Source of the DNA: Antedon bifida
Lineage: Eukaryota; Echinodermata; Crinoidea; Comatulida; Antedonidae
Direction: 5' to 3'
DNA length: 64,000 nt
Assembly: GCA_963402885.1 (NCBI GenBank)
Contig: OY727094.1
Span: 16,928,501-16,992,500, forward strand
Shown: piece by piece, positions 11,740-22,750 of the stretch
Numbering within the stretch: the stretch's first letter is position 1
How the letters are laid out: every line of letters starts with the position of its first letter
Notes under the pieces: generated by a model
What the model saw: only the letters and a program-made list of their open reading frames with translations
Databases searched by the model: none
Told to the model about the DNA's origin: nothing
Program-made: the position numbers and the translations under genes

Positions 11740-12491
11740 CTTCTCAGTCGAGACGCAGAGTTGCGTGACCTCGAAATTATCACAATCTCGAAATTTGAAT
11801 CGCCGCCATTGCTACCGGCGGTCGAGAGAAAAAAGTTCTGAATTTCCGTGTAAAATTATGAGATTTTAATTACGATTTACAGGGTATTTTGTATTTATAA
11901 ATAATATTTAAGGGATTTTCCCCGTTTAGAATTCAAAAATTCGATCATATTTTGCCTAGCCAAGTGAAAGTTTGTGGCGACCTTAGCAGATTTTTTAGGT
12001 ATATGACGTAAATATATATTCCAAACATTTCTACCAAAGGAAATTGTTAAACTTTCTTGAAGAAAAAAATGGCTGGATTCGTTTGAGAAAAGCGAATGAA
12101 TTCTAAAATAGCAGCCATTTTCCGACGAGAGAAATGACGTCGTTATAAAACATTAAAAGTGTAAGTGTAATTTTAACTAATATCTTTGGTATTTTTGAAG
12201 AACTGAGAAACATGTAACCGAATACAATTATGCAGCACGAATTTAAACATAAATACGATAACATTAAAAAGGACTAGATAGATGCTGATAAAATAAATAA
12301 ATATATATATAATATGCACTATACAATATTTACACTACCATGATGAAAGCTATACGGCAATATAACTGGAACAAATACTGGTTTATAAACTTATTTAAAT
12401 TAGTTTGGATTAAGTAATTTCCAAGTAAACTATTCTAAGGCAAACAAATCTAATTATTATAATAATTATTAATAACTTTCAAGGTTTTCAA

Positions 12492-13332
12492 ATATCGTAT
12501 ATTTCGGTGTATAAGTCGCACTTTTGACACGCAAATTTGACCTCTAAATTAAGGGTGCGTCTTATACACCGAACATAAATGCCTCACCACACAGATTGTA
12601 CATATCGTCACCTCGTTGGCTAGGCCTGAGTAGGCTAGGCCTAGCTACAGTGTACTAACCGTAACGTAACGGCAACCTGCTTCTGCCTAGTTTTCAAGGC
12701 ATTTTAGCGTGATGTTATACTAAATATGATGAAAAGATTTGTTCATTGTGGAGCTGTTTTAGGCGCTCCGATAACATTTCATTTGTAAACGATTACGATT
12801 GGAATAGTATTTATTTATAGTTATACGCACGATCGCCGACCCCCAGCGCAAGCCCTTCTTGGCGGCCACATGGTGTACGGTATTCGACTAGTATATTCTC
12901 CAGTTGATTATAGCATAGACCTAGCGTACACACTTCTCGGATACATAGATACTAATCGAATACGATTGTCCGTGAAAACGTGCGCCCTCTCGAAATGATC
13001 GAGCGAGGCTAGCCCACACACGTGTTACACACACGGTCATGCACTCGATGTTGCGGGTGCGAAACTCATAAATAACAAGTTAGAAAGAACTTGTTGAGGC
13101 TGGGCGCGGCCGAGCCTAGGTAAGAAAAAACCTAAATAAAGGACGCCGTTGTAGATATAACAAAATATATTATTACAATAATATTGATTACAATTTAAAA
13201 AAACCTTGTTTAAATGATGAAATATAAAGTGCGTCTTATACATCGACGATATAAAAAATACCGATATTTTACTCCAACTTAGGGGGTGCGTCTTATACAC
13301 AGGTGCGACTTATACACCGAAATATACGGTAT
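12492..13332. mobile_element. 0.84 kb TIR element nested in the larger element
   Basis: The left end 'cgtatatttcggtgtataag' continues into 'tcgcac'; its inverse is at 13303-13330, differing at about one position over 30 bases. A second inner word, 'gtgcgtcttatacac', occurs inverted near both ends, giving compound termini. Flanking bases are TA/AT-rich, fitting a 2-bp duplication. No transposase is visible. The 87-codon minus-strand open frame at 13037-13300 runs into the TIR and is treated as chance. Confidence 0.7.
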
Positions 13333-14262
13333 ATCATAAGTCTATAACTTATTTACATAGCACACTTATTAAACTTGGATATAAATTGGTGTAGTAAATG
13401 CACATGAAAGTTGGTTAATACAGTATGCAGACATTTTGGCTTGGTACAGTATGCTGGCTAATTGAGGTAACTTGGTTAAAATCCTGAGATGATCAAACGC
13501 TGGCATCCAAACACCTGCAATATAAAAACAAAAATATTACAGTATCATTGTATACTTCCTTTATAGGTTTATTTCAGTACATCTGGTGAGCTTGGTACCA
13601 TCATCTTCTGGCCAAGTGTTGAACACGTCTCCTAGCCTGGCCTAGCATCAGCATAATAGCCTGGGCGGGAGCTGGCTGACTGGCTCTTCTCTGACTAGCT
13701 AGGCCTAGGCTAATAATAGTATGCTCTACAGCTAGAGAGGGGCATGGGGCTAGGCCTAGATGCATCTAATAAAAAAATTACAAATTTAGTTCCAATAGCA
13801 TAGGGTAATTACTAATAGTTCAATCCGTACGAAATAACTATATAGGAAACTTCAAAACAGATCGGCCTAGCTAGCCCTAGTTACAGTAGGCCTAGTTCTA
13901 TACAGACCGAAATCTCAATGTATTTTATTCCTTTCATAATTACAAATTTCCACAAAATATAACTTCAAATAACATTATAATTGCGTGATAATCAATAAAT
14001 AGTCGATCAAAACCTAATATGTCAAACCAAAGCCCCATGATTGGTAAAGATTGATCTGCTAAAACACAGACGCTATCTACGATATAGTTAAGGAATACAT
14101 ACAAAGATGGTGGCGGCCCGAAAAAAGTGACTGCTCAATTTGCACTAAATTTTAATAGTTCTCATGAATGAACAGAGCCAAATCTTTCTCAGAATATGTA
14201 TTATATGTGTATTGAACACATACTAGAATGTTATTAATTTTGGCTTGTGAAGAAAAAATCGG

Positions 14263-14290
14263 CTGGTTTGTTTTGAACAAAACAAACCAG
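14263..14290. repeat. 28-bp near-perfect palindrome
   Basis: CTGGTTTGTTTTG and CAAAACAAACCAG are exact reverse complements around a central AA. It sits between the two outward-facing donors of the promoter-like block and the block's left side. Confidence 0.85.
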
Positions 14291-14338
14291 AATCAAAACT
14301 TACCTCACGTGAGCCCTCGACAGCTACTATTTCGAAAA

Positions 14339-14408
14339 ATGGACGCCGATTTAAATGTCCGTCCTTTTATACGAAAAAATGTCGGCGGGAAGATTCTTTC
14401 TATATTTG
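14339..14408 (+). CDS. Possible 23-codon first coding exon, unidentified
   Basis: ATG at 14339 in a good context (aaaaATGG) opens MDADLNVRPFIRKNVGGKIL and a few more residues, then meets TTTG|GTAAGC, a consensus donor leaving phase 1. The frame also stays open to 14452 if unspliced. I do not recognise the protein. It lies 178 bases from the right end of the TIR element and points out of it, so it is unlikely to be the start of a transposase; captured host exon, real host gene or chance are all possible. No downstream exon was identified. Confidence 0.25.
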
Positions 14409-14586
14409 GTAAGCCTTTACCATATTTGGCAAGTGATTTACTGGATTTCTGAAGGCTCTTCCATGCAAAAATTCATCGCGGTTCGTCGCTAGGTGTAAAC
14501 AATTTCTACTTCCTGGTATAAAATGGCGCATGCGCAGGGGAAAATTAGCGATTTAACGGTCATTTGAGCACTCTGCGTCTCGACTG

Positions 14587-14871
14587 CTTCTTTGATAGGT
14601 GGGGAATGTAACACACGAGAGAATATAAATATATTAACTGTTCACTAAGTTTGGTATATTGTGGAATTTATAATTGCTCTAATGGGATTTCTAATGGGAG
14701 TTACTATAAACACTTGTTGATGTCCAGTGGTCCAATTTGCCCTAGCTTTCACTGAGGTGAAGGTGATGTGACATCCCTCCCTTAATGACTATTCCTCATC
14801 ATCAAAGAATGTTCCTTTGTTCCAAATAGTCCCCTCCCAGTACATGCATATTAATTAGGACCGTTCCTTAA
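14587..14871. other. Short non-coding spacer
   Basis: Between the 5-bp target duplicate of the large TIR element and the TTAA end at 14868; no feature recognised. Confidence 0.5.
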
Positions 14872-15501
14872 AGACCCCTTCCCTGCAATTTTGGACGTTT
14901 TTTGGAAAATAATACATATATATCACTTTAAAAACATTAAACCATGTCATTCCTTGTCTTAAATGTACGTTTTATGGTAAATTATGATAAAAAGTGAGAA
15001 ACAATGCACTACCTAAGTAGCTCGCGGCGACCGACCTCTCGCGGACGGTCTTAGGCCTAGCCTAGCTAGGCTTAGTTTTGTAGGCCTAGCTGGTAAACAT
15101 CGGTAACGTACGAACATCGTACGCTAGCTATATACCTAGCCTGACGTTGTATAGTTGCTGCATTAATTGTCTTTCTATTTTTGCCAGACTCCGATGATAC
15201 AAATTGGGGAAAACCCGGTATTTTCGCTGAAAAGTTAGGAGTCTTCCATTTGTTTTGGCCTCACGAACGATCGATCGAAAAGTGGGCGAATTACAGGTGA
15301 AAAACAAAAATATCAATCCGCGCGCAATGCATTTTGGGATTTATAGCGGGCCGCTATAATTATTAGAATCGACTTATTTTTCACATTTTTAACCGGTTAA
15401 AGACGAAAAAAGTTATCGCAATAGGACCATATAGTATTAGTTTTACATTAAATATAGTTTGTGATCTTAAATTAGATCTAAAAAACGTAGGGAAGGGGGC
15501 T
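14872..15501. mobile_element. TTAA-flanked TIR element, 0.63 kb
   Basis: TTAA at 14868-14871 is followed by AGACCCCTTCCC, and the other end is the inverse of AGCCCCCTTCCC followed by TTAA at 15502-15505. TTAA duplications are known for the Kolobok and piggyBac superfamilies. The right-hand 320 bases (15183-15501) are related, inverted, to the left end of the element at 40262-42200, so both belong to one family. Inside, on the reverse strand near 15340, CTATAAATCCCAAAATGC resembles the ZNF143/THAP11 promoter motif. A minus-strand 62-codon frame at 15128-15316 is not conserved in the other copy and is not called a gene. Confidence 0.6.
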
Positions 15502-15714
15502 TTAAATATGGATGTACTGGTAAGAGGAGGGCAGAGAGGATAAACAAATATAATAGGAACATTTGAAATATAGCCAGTACAGACTGCATTATATTTAGTA
15601 TTGGAATAAAACTGTTGTCACTGGACAAAACCATATTTACTGTTTGTATATTCTGTGACTGTATGACATCCTGCCGCTGAGACTATAATATATAGTAACG
15701 GATACAACCACCGT

Positions 15715-17190
15715 TACACTAAGATGAAAACTTGGTATGATAAAAATGCAAAAAGCAGGGTTTTTAAGCCTGGGGACAAAGTTTTGGCGTTGTTTCCCAT
15801 TCAGGAAAGCCCAATACAAGCGCGATTTCACGGTCCATATGAAATTGAATAAAAAATAAGAGATATAAAATATAAATATAAAATAATAATCATAGAGACA
15901 CCAGGGAGACGGAAGAGTAGACAATTATGTCACATTAATATGCTTAAAAAGTATGCTGAAAATGTTTCTAGCTATGTAAAACCAAATTGTGTGGCTGTAG
16001 CTTGTAACAATGACGGTGGCTCTCAGAATGATTTAAAAGAAAATGGCAAGGAATATGATTTAAAACTAAGAAACTCTGATATAATGAACAATTTAAAACA
16101 AAAGTTAACGCATTTATCAATAGAACAACAGAGTCAATTAAAGTACACTTGTGAATAAATGGAATGGTATATTTTCTGACACCCCTAACTATAGTGTAAC
16201 AAATTCTGCATTCCATATATTGTCTGGGATACACAACCTATTAAACAACATCCTTACAGGGCGAATCCAATTAAAATGGAGTATCTTCATAAGGAAATTG
16301 AATATATGTTAGAAAATGGTATAATTAAGTTTAGTAAAAGCGCCTGGAGTTCGCCATGCATACTTGTTCCTAAGTCTGATGGTTCATATAGACTCATGGC
16401 GGATATGAGAGCAGTTAATCGTTGTTCAAAAACAGACTTGTATCCAATTCCGAGAATTGAAGATTTAATAGATAAGGTTGGGAATTCAAAATTTGTTAGT
16501 AAATTTGACCTTTTAAAAGGCTACTGTTAAGTGCCGCTAACGCCGCGCGCCTAGGAAATTTCTGCATTCTGTACCCCGTTCGGGCTTTATCAATACAGGG
16601 TGATACCGTTTGGCCTTAAGAATGCTCCCGCGACATTTCAGCGAATGGTAAATCGACTTGTAGCTAACATAGAAGGTTGCGAGGCGTATGTTGATGACTT
16701 GATAGTATACAGTCAAACTTGGGAGCAACACATGCAACAGCTCAATAAAATGTTTAAAGCTTTGTCACAAGCAAACCTAACTGTAAACTTAAGTAAGAGT
16801 GAATTCTGTCACGCTACGGTTACTTATCTCGGACATGTTGTGGGGCAGGGAAGGGTTAGACCCATCAGGGCTAAGGTTGAGAGTATTTATCGGTACCCAG
16901 AACCCACAAACAAAAAATCGTTTATGAGGTTTTTAGGGATGGTGGGGTACACTATCGGAAGTTTTGTCCCAATTTTTCTAGCGTAGCAGGTCCTCTTACA
17001 GAATTGCTTAAGAAGAATGTCAAATTTAAGTGGTCGGATATATGTGAAATTGCCTTTAGTAAAATTAAGTCTATGCTAATGTGTGAACCAATCCTTATAG
17101 CACCGGATTTTAAGAAACAATTCCGTTTGTATGTAGACGCTTGTGATGTGGGGATTGGTAGCGTTCTCATGCAGTCTTGGAATTGATTTT
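15715..17190 (+). mobile_element. Gmr1-like Ty3/gypsy fossil, integrase ahead of reverse transcriptase
   Basis: An LTR-class fossil on the plus strand. Parts in order: the C-terminal module of integrase (about 15720-15955, KTWYDKNAK, FKPGDKVLAL, HGPYEI, CHINMLKKY), a linker, reverse transcriptase (about 16210-16960, with WSSPCILVPK, MADMRAVN, PFGLKNAPATFQ, catalytic YVDD near 16690, YLGHVVGQG) and the start of RNase H (about 17110-17180, VDACDVGIGSVL). Integrase before RT is the order of Gmr1-like elements known from deuterostomes, unlike most Ty3/gypsy. The element is broken, with several breaks, and incomplete at both sides; no LTRs were found. It is not the same family as the gypsy fossil at 3.9-10.1 kb. 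Confidence 0.82.
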
Positions 17191-17419
17191 AATACCTTCA
17201 AATTGGCAGCACTACGCACAATTTAACAATTTAAAAGACAAAATCAATAACCAATTTTAAATAACCAAACAATAGGTAGAATACTTCAGATTTTTAATAA
17301 GACAAAAATAGGCAAATATTGACCAACAATGACTATAATGAGTAGCAAGCCAATCTAGTATAGTAATAATAATAGTATTCAAATAGTATTCATATTTTTA
17401 ATTCTAATGTAAGACGATA

Positions 17420-17602
17420 ATGCAATTTTTAAATAGTTTTACATTTTTAACAGTAGTTTTAACGTTTTATCTTGTATTTTTAATCTGTTATAATACTGCA
17501 CGTTTTAAATTGTTGCAATATTGTTGTTTTAATCTACCAAGCAAAGTGAATTTCCATTTTTATGGACAAATAAAATTTCTTGAATCTTGAATCTTGAATC
17601 TA
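17420..17602 (+). mobile_element. 3' tail of a LINE with TTGAATC repeats
   Basis: The stretch ends 'ggacaaataaaatttcttgaatcttgaatcttgaatc' in pieces: an AATAAA-like word followed by three tandem TTGAATC units. This kind of short terminal repeat is characteristic of CR1-type LINE 3' ends. No coding part remains. Confidence 0.5.
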
Positions 17603-18593
17603 TATTATACAACTTAAAATTTGTTACTCCGCGACTAATCCTAAACCGGAAGACTGATACTAGCGCCTTTTGAGCTGGGTCACCATTTGATTTTCCTTTA
17701 TCATGCATGCCGCTCTGACAAACAAAAGCTTGAGCACCAAATGCATGTAATAACACTAGGTTAGGTTAGCATATGTTCGTTACTTACTAGTACCTAGATT
17801 TATTCAAGATGATTCGACCCAGGTGTGACAGGACGAATAGGTCCACTTTTGGGCCTTTATGTCTATATGCCTGGCTTCTAATTGATTTACATGACATGTT
17901 TAATGTTATTCATTTGGATATTTAATTGTTCATTTTATAATTTCTTTTTAAAGGAGGTACAAGGAGAATTGTTGTTCATCCTAAAGACCAACCATCAAAT
18001 ATTCTTTTCACCACAAATTAAGACATTAAAAACATTGAACAATAGGAGACATTAGTGCTAGAATATTCAACCAGGTTGTTGTTCTCTAGTTTGAACTGAT
18101 ATTAAAAAACAGGCTTTGAAAGCTCAGAAAACATGACAATGAAACGCAGTTTTAATGTCCTACACCAAACATGGGGATAGAAAATGGATATAATTTAAAA
18201 TATAATAAAGGTCTATTTATACACAAACAAACAAGAAAGAAGATATATTAAAATGTAATATATTAACAAGATTCTGATTTTTTCATTTCTGACTACATTC
18301 ATTTTACTGTGTGCACTATCATAATATTGCACCGTCTAAGCAATTTGTATTAAAATTATATTACTTGCTTTTAGAATTAATGAAAACAAAAAAGACACTC
18401 AAATATCAATGGGACTATTAACTAAACTCTTATAACATAAATGCTATAATGTATTTGTTCTGACATGTCATCTGTACATCAATTTCTAGATATTGTGTTG
18501 TACTATTCTACTGTACTACAGTATGTTTGATTCCTGAACCTCAAAATCACTATAGATTGTTACCGTCCATTGGACGGCCAGTACGGCTAGTAG
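17603..18593. other. Non-coding stretch, possible weak exon
   Basis: A good plus-strand acceptor (tttctttttaaag|gagg) at 17953-17954 precedes short frames that stop within 25-35 codons; no domain is recognised. AATAAA occurs near 18203. I do not call a gene. Otherwise AT-rich. Confidence 0.35.
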
Positions 18594-19464
18594 AATTAAA
18601 TAGTTTTATCTAAAAGGCTTGAATATGGTTCATAAAACAAAGACTTAAAGATTATAACAATGGTTCCAACTAAGATTCAACCCAGGTACATGCAACTCAA
18701 TTAATTTTACCTATGATTTGCTTGTCATTGGTTAATTAAGGACATTTTCAAAACTTTTTTTTTCAAAACAACCACCAAAAATATGAAATTGTTCATAATA
18801 TTATCATGTTAATTATATAGGCTCATGTTTTAGTATATTTGCTCTAATTTTAGGTTATAAAACTCAAAAAATGTCATTAAATCTTATATATTATTTATTC
18901 ATTTTATACTGTAGGTGAGGCGTTCTTTGCTCGTGTACACTCTAGTGAAAACTAACTTACAATAAGAGGTTGATGGCAACATTTTAGTAATAGAATATTC
19001 AAACAGTTTAATTAAGAAAAAGAAATTTATGTGGTTATAACTTGTATAATTTAATAATTTTGACATTGGCATGTCTTTTGTGCTGTTCTGTTTAGTTTTT
19101 ATATTTTAAAAAATGACAAAAAATTATTTAAAGATACTGTTAGCTTAAATATGTTCTGTATTTAAACATACTACTGTACCAATAAAATTTTGGAGTCAGA
19201 TAAAATGTAAAAATAAACCTAGTGATTATCCTTTTTTAATGTATCATAAAATTGCTTCAATTCTACTGTTTATGACAAGGCTTCATCATTTAAAGAACTT
19301 TTTCACTCTTTAACGTTTGTGATTCACAAGGGTCGCGTGAATGTCTGCATCTGCTGGATTACATCTTAGATAGTCTTCAATTATAATATCCATCCATTTA
19401 CTTGAAAACATAGATGTTTAAAAAAGTTATAGGATACGATGAAATAGTTTTTATTCTTAAAAAC

Positions 19465-19535
19465 GCGCAACACAGGACCCTTAGATTGGTAGCCTAGCGT
19501 CCTAATCACCAAACTACAACTCTATTCTTCATATA
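19465..19535 (-). repeat. tRNA-derived SINE fragment, family shared with 49.2 kb
   Basis: On the reverse strand, GTAGTTTGGTGATTAGGACG is followed by GGCTACCAATCTAAGGGTCC, an A-box-like start and the approach to a B box. The same 'GGCTACCAATTCAAGGGTCC' word precedes a good B box at 49196-49270, and a related sequence lies at 47665-47760. Decayed and not a functional tRNA. Confidence 0.45.
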
Positions 19536-20140
19536 AATTTTGAGAATGCCAATTTTTGTTTAATGCTTTTTTAAAATTAAATTTGAAGTAAGTTTTTTGT
19601 AGTGAGTTTTATAATTGTTAGCATTTCTGTTTTAATTTTATCTACTAACTTTAAAGTTATTAATCCATTAATATACATTTATATACTTTTTCTTTTTTCA
19701 ATTTATAATTTTCTTGTTAGTTCATCAGGTTGATAATTGTGATATTGTATTTGTATTTCTTTCATACGGCCTCGTGGAAGAACACATTTTGTTGTGAACG
19801 AGCCCCCGTTTTAAAATAAAGATTTTATAATTATTATTATCTATTCTGGTTTTTTTATAAACATTTAAGAATGTATTAGTAATTATAAGTAAAATGAAGA
19901 GTAACATTTCAGATTCAAATTGGTCTTTACAGAAATTCATCACAGGTTTTATAAGAATTATACATGCTGAATTTGTAACTGGTTTTTGTTATTGTATTGC
20001 CCCATTATCAATTAAAATTGTCTTCCTGTCTGGTAACAACTCAATAAAAAATGTAATCAATTTTGTTTATAGTTTCAATTAAATGATTTGTATTACTTGT
20101 ATCAAGTTTATTTATAACATTATATGAATGTATGACTTAC

Positions 20141-20239
20141 CTTATCTTGAACATTCACATTCGCTCCACACTGGCATAACTGATTGCAGATTTCAGCACT
20201 GCCCACTTTAGCAGCAGCATGTAATGCTGTAAAATCATC
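20141..20239 (-). CDS. Ankyrin-repeat exon (33 codons)
   Basis: One complete ankyrin repeat, a helix-turn-helix protein-binding module. The exon is exactly 99 nt, phase 0 to 0. The acceptor reads TTCAATAG|GATG and the donor GATAAG|GTAAGT, both good. The peptide starts DDFTALHAAAKVGSAEICNQ and continues LCQCGANVNVQDK: TALH, the AA pair, and GANVNVQDK sit at the conserved positions of the family. It belongs to the same gene as the exons at 32388-32466 and 37364-37438, read right to left. The full protein and its role cannot be inferred from one to three repeats. Confidence 0.85.
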
Positions 20240-20751
20240 CTATTGAATATATTAAACATTAGAAAATATTACAAAACATACAGTACATCATGTTAATATG
20301 TAATAAAACAAAATTGAATCTTATACAACATCCTTATTGAATAATAAATGTTTATCTTGCATTCTGATCTATATCATATCTATGTCTTCAGCTAATTTTC
20401 TAAAACATTTATTTTTAAATATTATTTATAAAGCATGTACAATTTATTGTTTTGTATGAGCTATTCCGATTTGTTTTATATTTGAAAATATACATTATAC
20501 CTCTTCGGTCAATACAAAATTTGCTTCTTATGGCATTTTGTGCAACAAAACATAAGGTGTATTTAAATTCTGAAATATAAAACAGATTGTATCATCTATA
20601 AGATAAATTGTGTGTTATTTGGAGATAAGTGGGCAGAATTAATTTACACCAGATTTAATTCGTCACTATGACGAATTATAGGTTATGCATTGATGTTAAA
20701 AGATATATTGATTGATTGATTTTCTCAGAATCTTTAAATATTTATAATATA

Positions 20752-21138
20752 TGATACGATCTTGCTAACGCAAATACAATAGAGTGCGCATTAACGTTTA
20801 ACGCGCAGTGCGCATGCAAAAATCTGCACACTCATGGCAATTTTTTAAACGCTTAAAATTGCCTGAAACGTACTCCAATTTCATCGAAAATAAATTTTGG
20901 TAAAATTTTAAGCGCACGTATGCATGCGTTAATTGTATTGCCCTATGATGAAATATGACCTAAAATTTATGAGTACCAAATTTTGTTTAATTGATTACAA
21001 ACATGATTTCGTTAACTCGTGCGTAGACCGCGTACATTTTAATTGCGTACCGTGAAAACATAACCACATCGATTCCTGGCCATAAGGAATATATTCTGAA
21101 AAATTGACTTAATTAGATGAAACTGATATCAAGATAAT
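20752..21138 (+). repeat. Dispersed repeat, inverted partner of 51812-52214
   Basis: Read in the opposite orientation, 51812-52214 shows the same ordered words: 'acgcgcagtgcgcatg', 'actcatggcaatttttt', 'attgcctgaaacgtact', 'gtattgcc', 'cgtgaaaacataacca' and 'ttgatatca'. The family is CpG-bearing and about 0.4 kb, with no coding capacity; the open frame on the minus strand of the second copy is not kept here. Class unknown. Confidence 0.7.
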
Positions 21139-21380
21139 TGATGGACAAAATAGTTCTAAGGAAAGAATAAATAAATAAACAAAGATTCTGATAGAATCAA
21201 TAATTAGTGTGAAATAAAACTCTCAAATTAATTGAAAAAATTAAAAATGGTGTAAAATCTTCTATAAAATAAATGTGTTATCAGCTCTTTGATTTTTCTT
21301 TTTTTTTTAAATACATATTTTTATTAAGGTTATAATTGTATTTAACTACTGTGGAGTAGCTTTGTGTCAGGGAGTTGAGT

Positions 21381-21583
21381 AATTGGTGAGATGTTTTGCC
21401 CTATTCTGACGTAATTAGTACTTATATTAAGTACATTAGAAATACTTGCGAACAAATTTACAAGTATTCTCAATGTACTTAATATAAGTACAAATCCCAT
21501 TATCTCCCACAATTACTTGTGAATTTATGTACTTAGTATAAAGTAAAAATTACGTCAGAGTAGGGAAAAACATCTAACCAATT
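21381..21583. mobile_element. Fold-back MITE-like element, 0.2 kb
   Basis: The left arm 'aattggtgagatgttttgcc' continuing to 'ctattctgacgtaatta' is answered by its inverse at 21549-21583 with few mismatches. A second inner hairpin pairs 'cttatattaagtacatt' (21421-21440) with 'aatgtacttaatataag' (21473-21490). No coding sequence. It abuts the 84-bp minisatellite. Confidence 0.65.
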
Positions 21584-21597
21584 ATTTTTTATCAAAG

Positions 21598-22335
21598 TTG
21601 ATTACTGACTTCTATTATTATAGTGTCTTTAGTGTTTGGAATGAGTGGGTATAGAGTGTATAATGTAATGTGTAATACTTGTTGATTACTGCTTCTATTA
21701 TTATAGTGTCTTTAGTGTTTGGAAGTGGGTTTAGAGTGTATAATGTAATGTGTAATACTTGTTGATTACTGACTTCTATTATTATAGTGTCTTTAGTGTT
21801 TGGAATGAGTGGGTATAGAGTGTATAATGTAATGTGTAATACTTGTTGATTACTGCTTCTATTATTATAGTGTCTTTAGTGTTTGGAAGTGGGTTTAGAG
21901 TGTATAATTTAATGTGTAATACTTGTTGATTACTGACTTCTATTATTATAGTGTCTTTAGTGTTTGGAAGTGGGTATAGAGTGTATAATGTAATGTGTAA
22001 TACTTGTTGATTACTGCTTCTATTATTATAGTGTCTTTAGTGTTTGGAATGAGTAGGTTTAGAATGAATAATGTAATGTGTAATACTTGTTGATTACTGC
22101 TTCTATTATTATAGTGTCTTTATAGTGTTTGGAATGAGTGGGTTTAGAGTGTATAATGTAATGTGTAATACTTGTTGATTACTGACTTCTATTATTATAG
22201 TGTCTTTAGTGTTTGGAATGAGTGGGTTTAGAGTGTATAATGTAATGTGTAATACTTGTTGATTACTGACTTCTATTATTATAGTGTCTTTAGTGTTTGG
22301 AATGAGTGGGTTTAGAGTGTATAATTTAATGCGCA
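21598..22335. repeat. 84-bp minisatellite, about nine copies
   Basis: Units begin TTGATTACTG at about 21598, 21682, 21762, 21845, 21925, 22006, 22089, 22174 and 22259. Full units are 84 bp; short variants lack 2-4 bases ('actgcttct', 'ggaagtggg'). A minus-strand open frame through the last three units is repeat read-through, not a gene. Confidence 0.9.
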
Positions 22336-22454
22336 ATTAACATGGCAGTGAAATTATCATCATCAGATTTAATCAATCCAAATCATTAATATTGCTTAAT
22401 ACAACAATTAAGATTTTATGCAATTTACTGAATTTGAAATTTCTTTAAATAGAA

Positions 22455-22750
22455 TTATTGCTTCAAGGATTGAAAATTATAATAGTTCATCATAAACATT
22501 ACTGTATAGTATTGCTTTTGATGTAAGTGGAAAAAGTGATGAATTGGTGGTTCTATAGTAGAAGAATGTTATTCCATATGAACTCTGATAATATAAACTG
22601 AATGATAATAATTACTACAGAAACCTAGAATATGGGTATTGAAGATAAAACAAACATTATAAAGACATCAACAAATTTTCCTGCCAAGTCATTTTTACTG
22701 TTCTATTCAAAATTCCCATCTTGTTATAATTTTAGTATTTTTGTAATCCC
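22455..22750 (+). repeat. Diverged duplicate block, copy 2 (partner at 1222-1500)
   Basis: See the partner block: the same ordered words with similar spacing. It lies between the 84-bp minisatellite and the 65-bp satellite, inside the intron between the 32.4 and 20.2 kb ankyrin exons. Confidence 0.55.

Larger units (their letters stand above)
14100..14540. promoter_or_regulatory. Promoter-like CpG-bearing block with possible two-way first exons
   Basis: Contains YY1-like words (AAGATGGTGGCGGC at 14104, AAAATGGCGC at 14519), an NRF1-type GCGCATGCGC at 14526-14535 and a CACGTGA E-box near 14308. A strong splice donor faces left (reverse strand CACGTGAG|GTAAGT, donor at about 14302). Another faces right (TTTG|GTAAGC at 14409). 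The arrangement resembles a bidirectional promoter. It lies inside the 2.84 kb TIR element, so it may be captured host DNA or the element's own promoter. Function is inference from motif knowledge. Confidence 0.35.
11745..14586. mobile_element. 2.84 kb TIR element with 5-bp target duplication
   Basis: The left end CAGTCGAGACGCAGAGT (11745-11761) is repeated exactly inverted at 14570-14586, a 17-bp perfect TIR. CTTCT lies directly outside both ends (11740-11744 and 14587-14591), as expected of a 5-bp target-site duplication. No transposase motif is visible inside, so it appears non-autonomous. A second TIR element (12492-13332) is nested within, and a CpG-bearing, promoter-like block lies near the right end. 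A 5-bp duplication is known for Transib, but those termini normally start CAC, so the superfamily is left open. Confidence 0.75.
18594..20650 (-). repeat. Duplicated intron-exon block of the ankyrin gene, copy 1
   Basis: Matches 31750-32830 in order and orientation: 'gattataacaatggtt', 'caccaaaaatatgaaatt', 'tttgctctaattttaggt', the ankyrin exon itself, then 'aattctgaaatataaaacag' and 'gggcagaat'. Introns are diverged but alignable, so the duplication copied exon plus flanking intron. Internal exon duplication is the usual way ankyrin-repeat genes lengthen. Confidence 0.7.

Noticed and set aside
13369-13518. Terminal exon of the ankyrin gene after a TATATTGCAG acceptor on the minus strand
   Set aside because: Short frames of 12 and about 48 codons exist, but no ankyrin or other domain is visible and the site lies inside or at the edge of transposon DNA.
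17954-18021. Plus-strand terminal exon after tttctttttaaag
   Set aside because: Good acceptor, but every frame stops within 35 codons and nothing is recognisable.
22109-22336. 75-codon repetitive protein on the minus strand
   Set aside because: It is the translation of three minisatellite units with no start context or partner exon.
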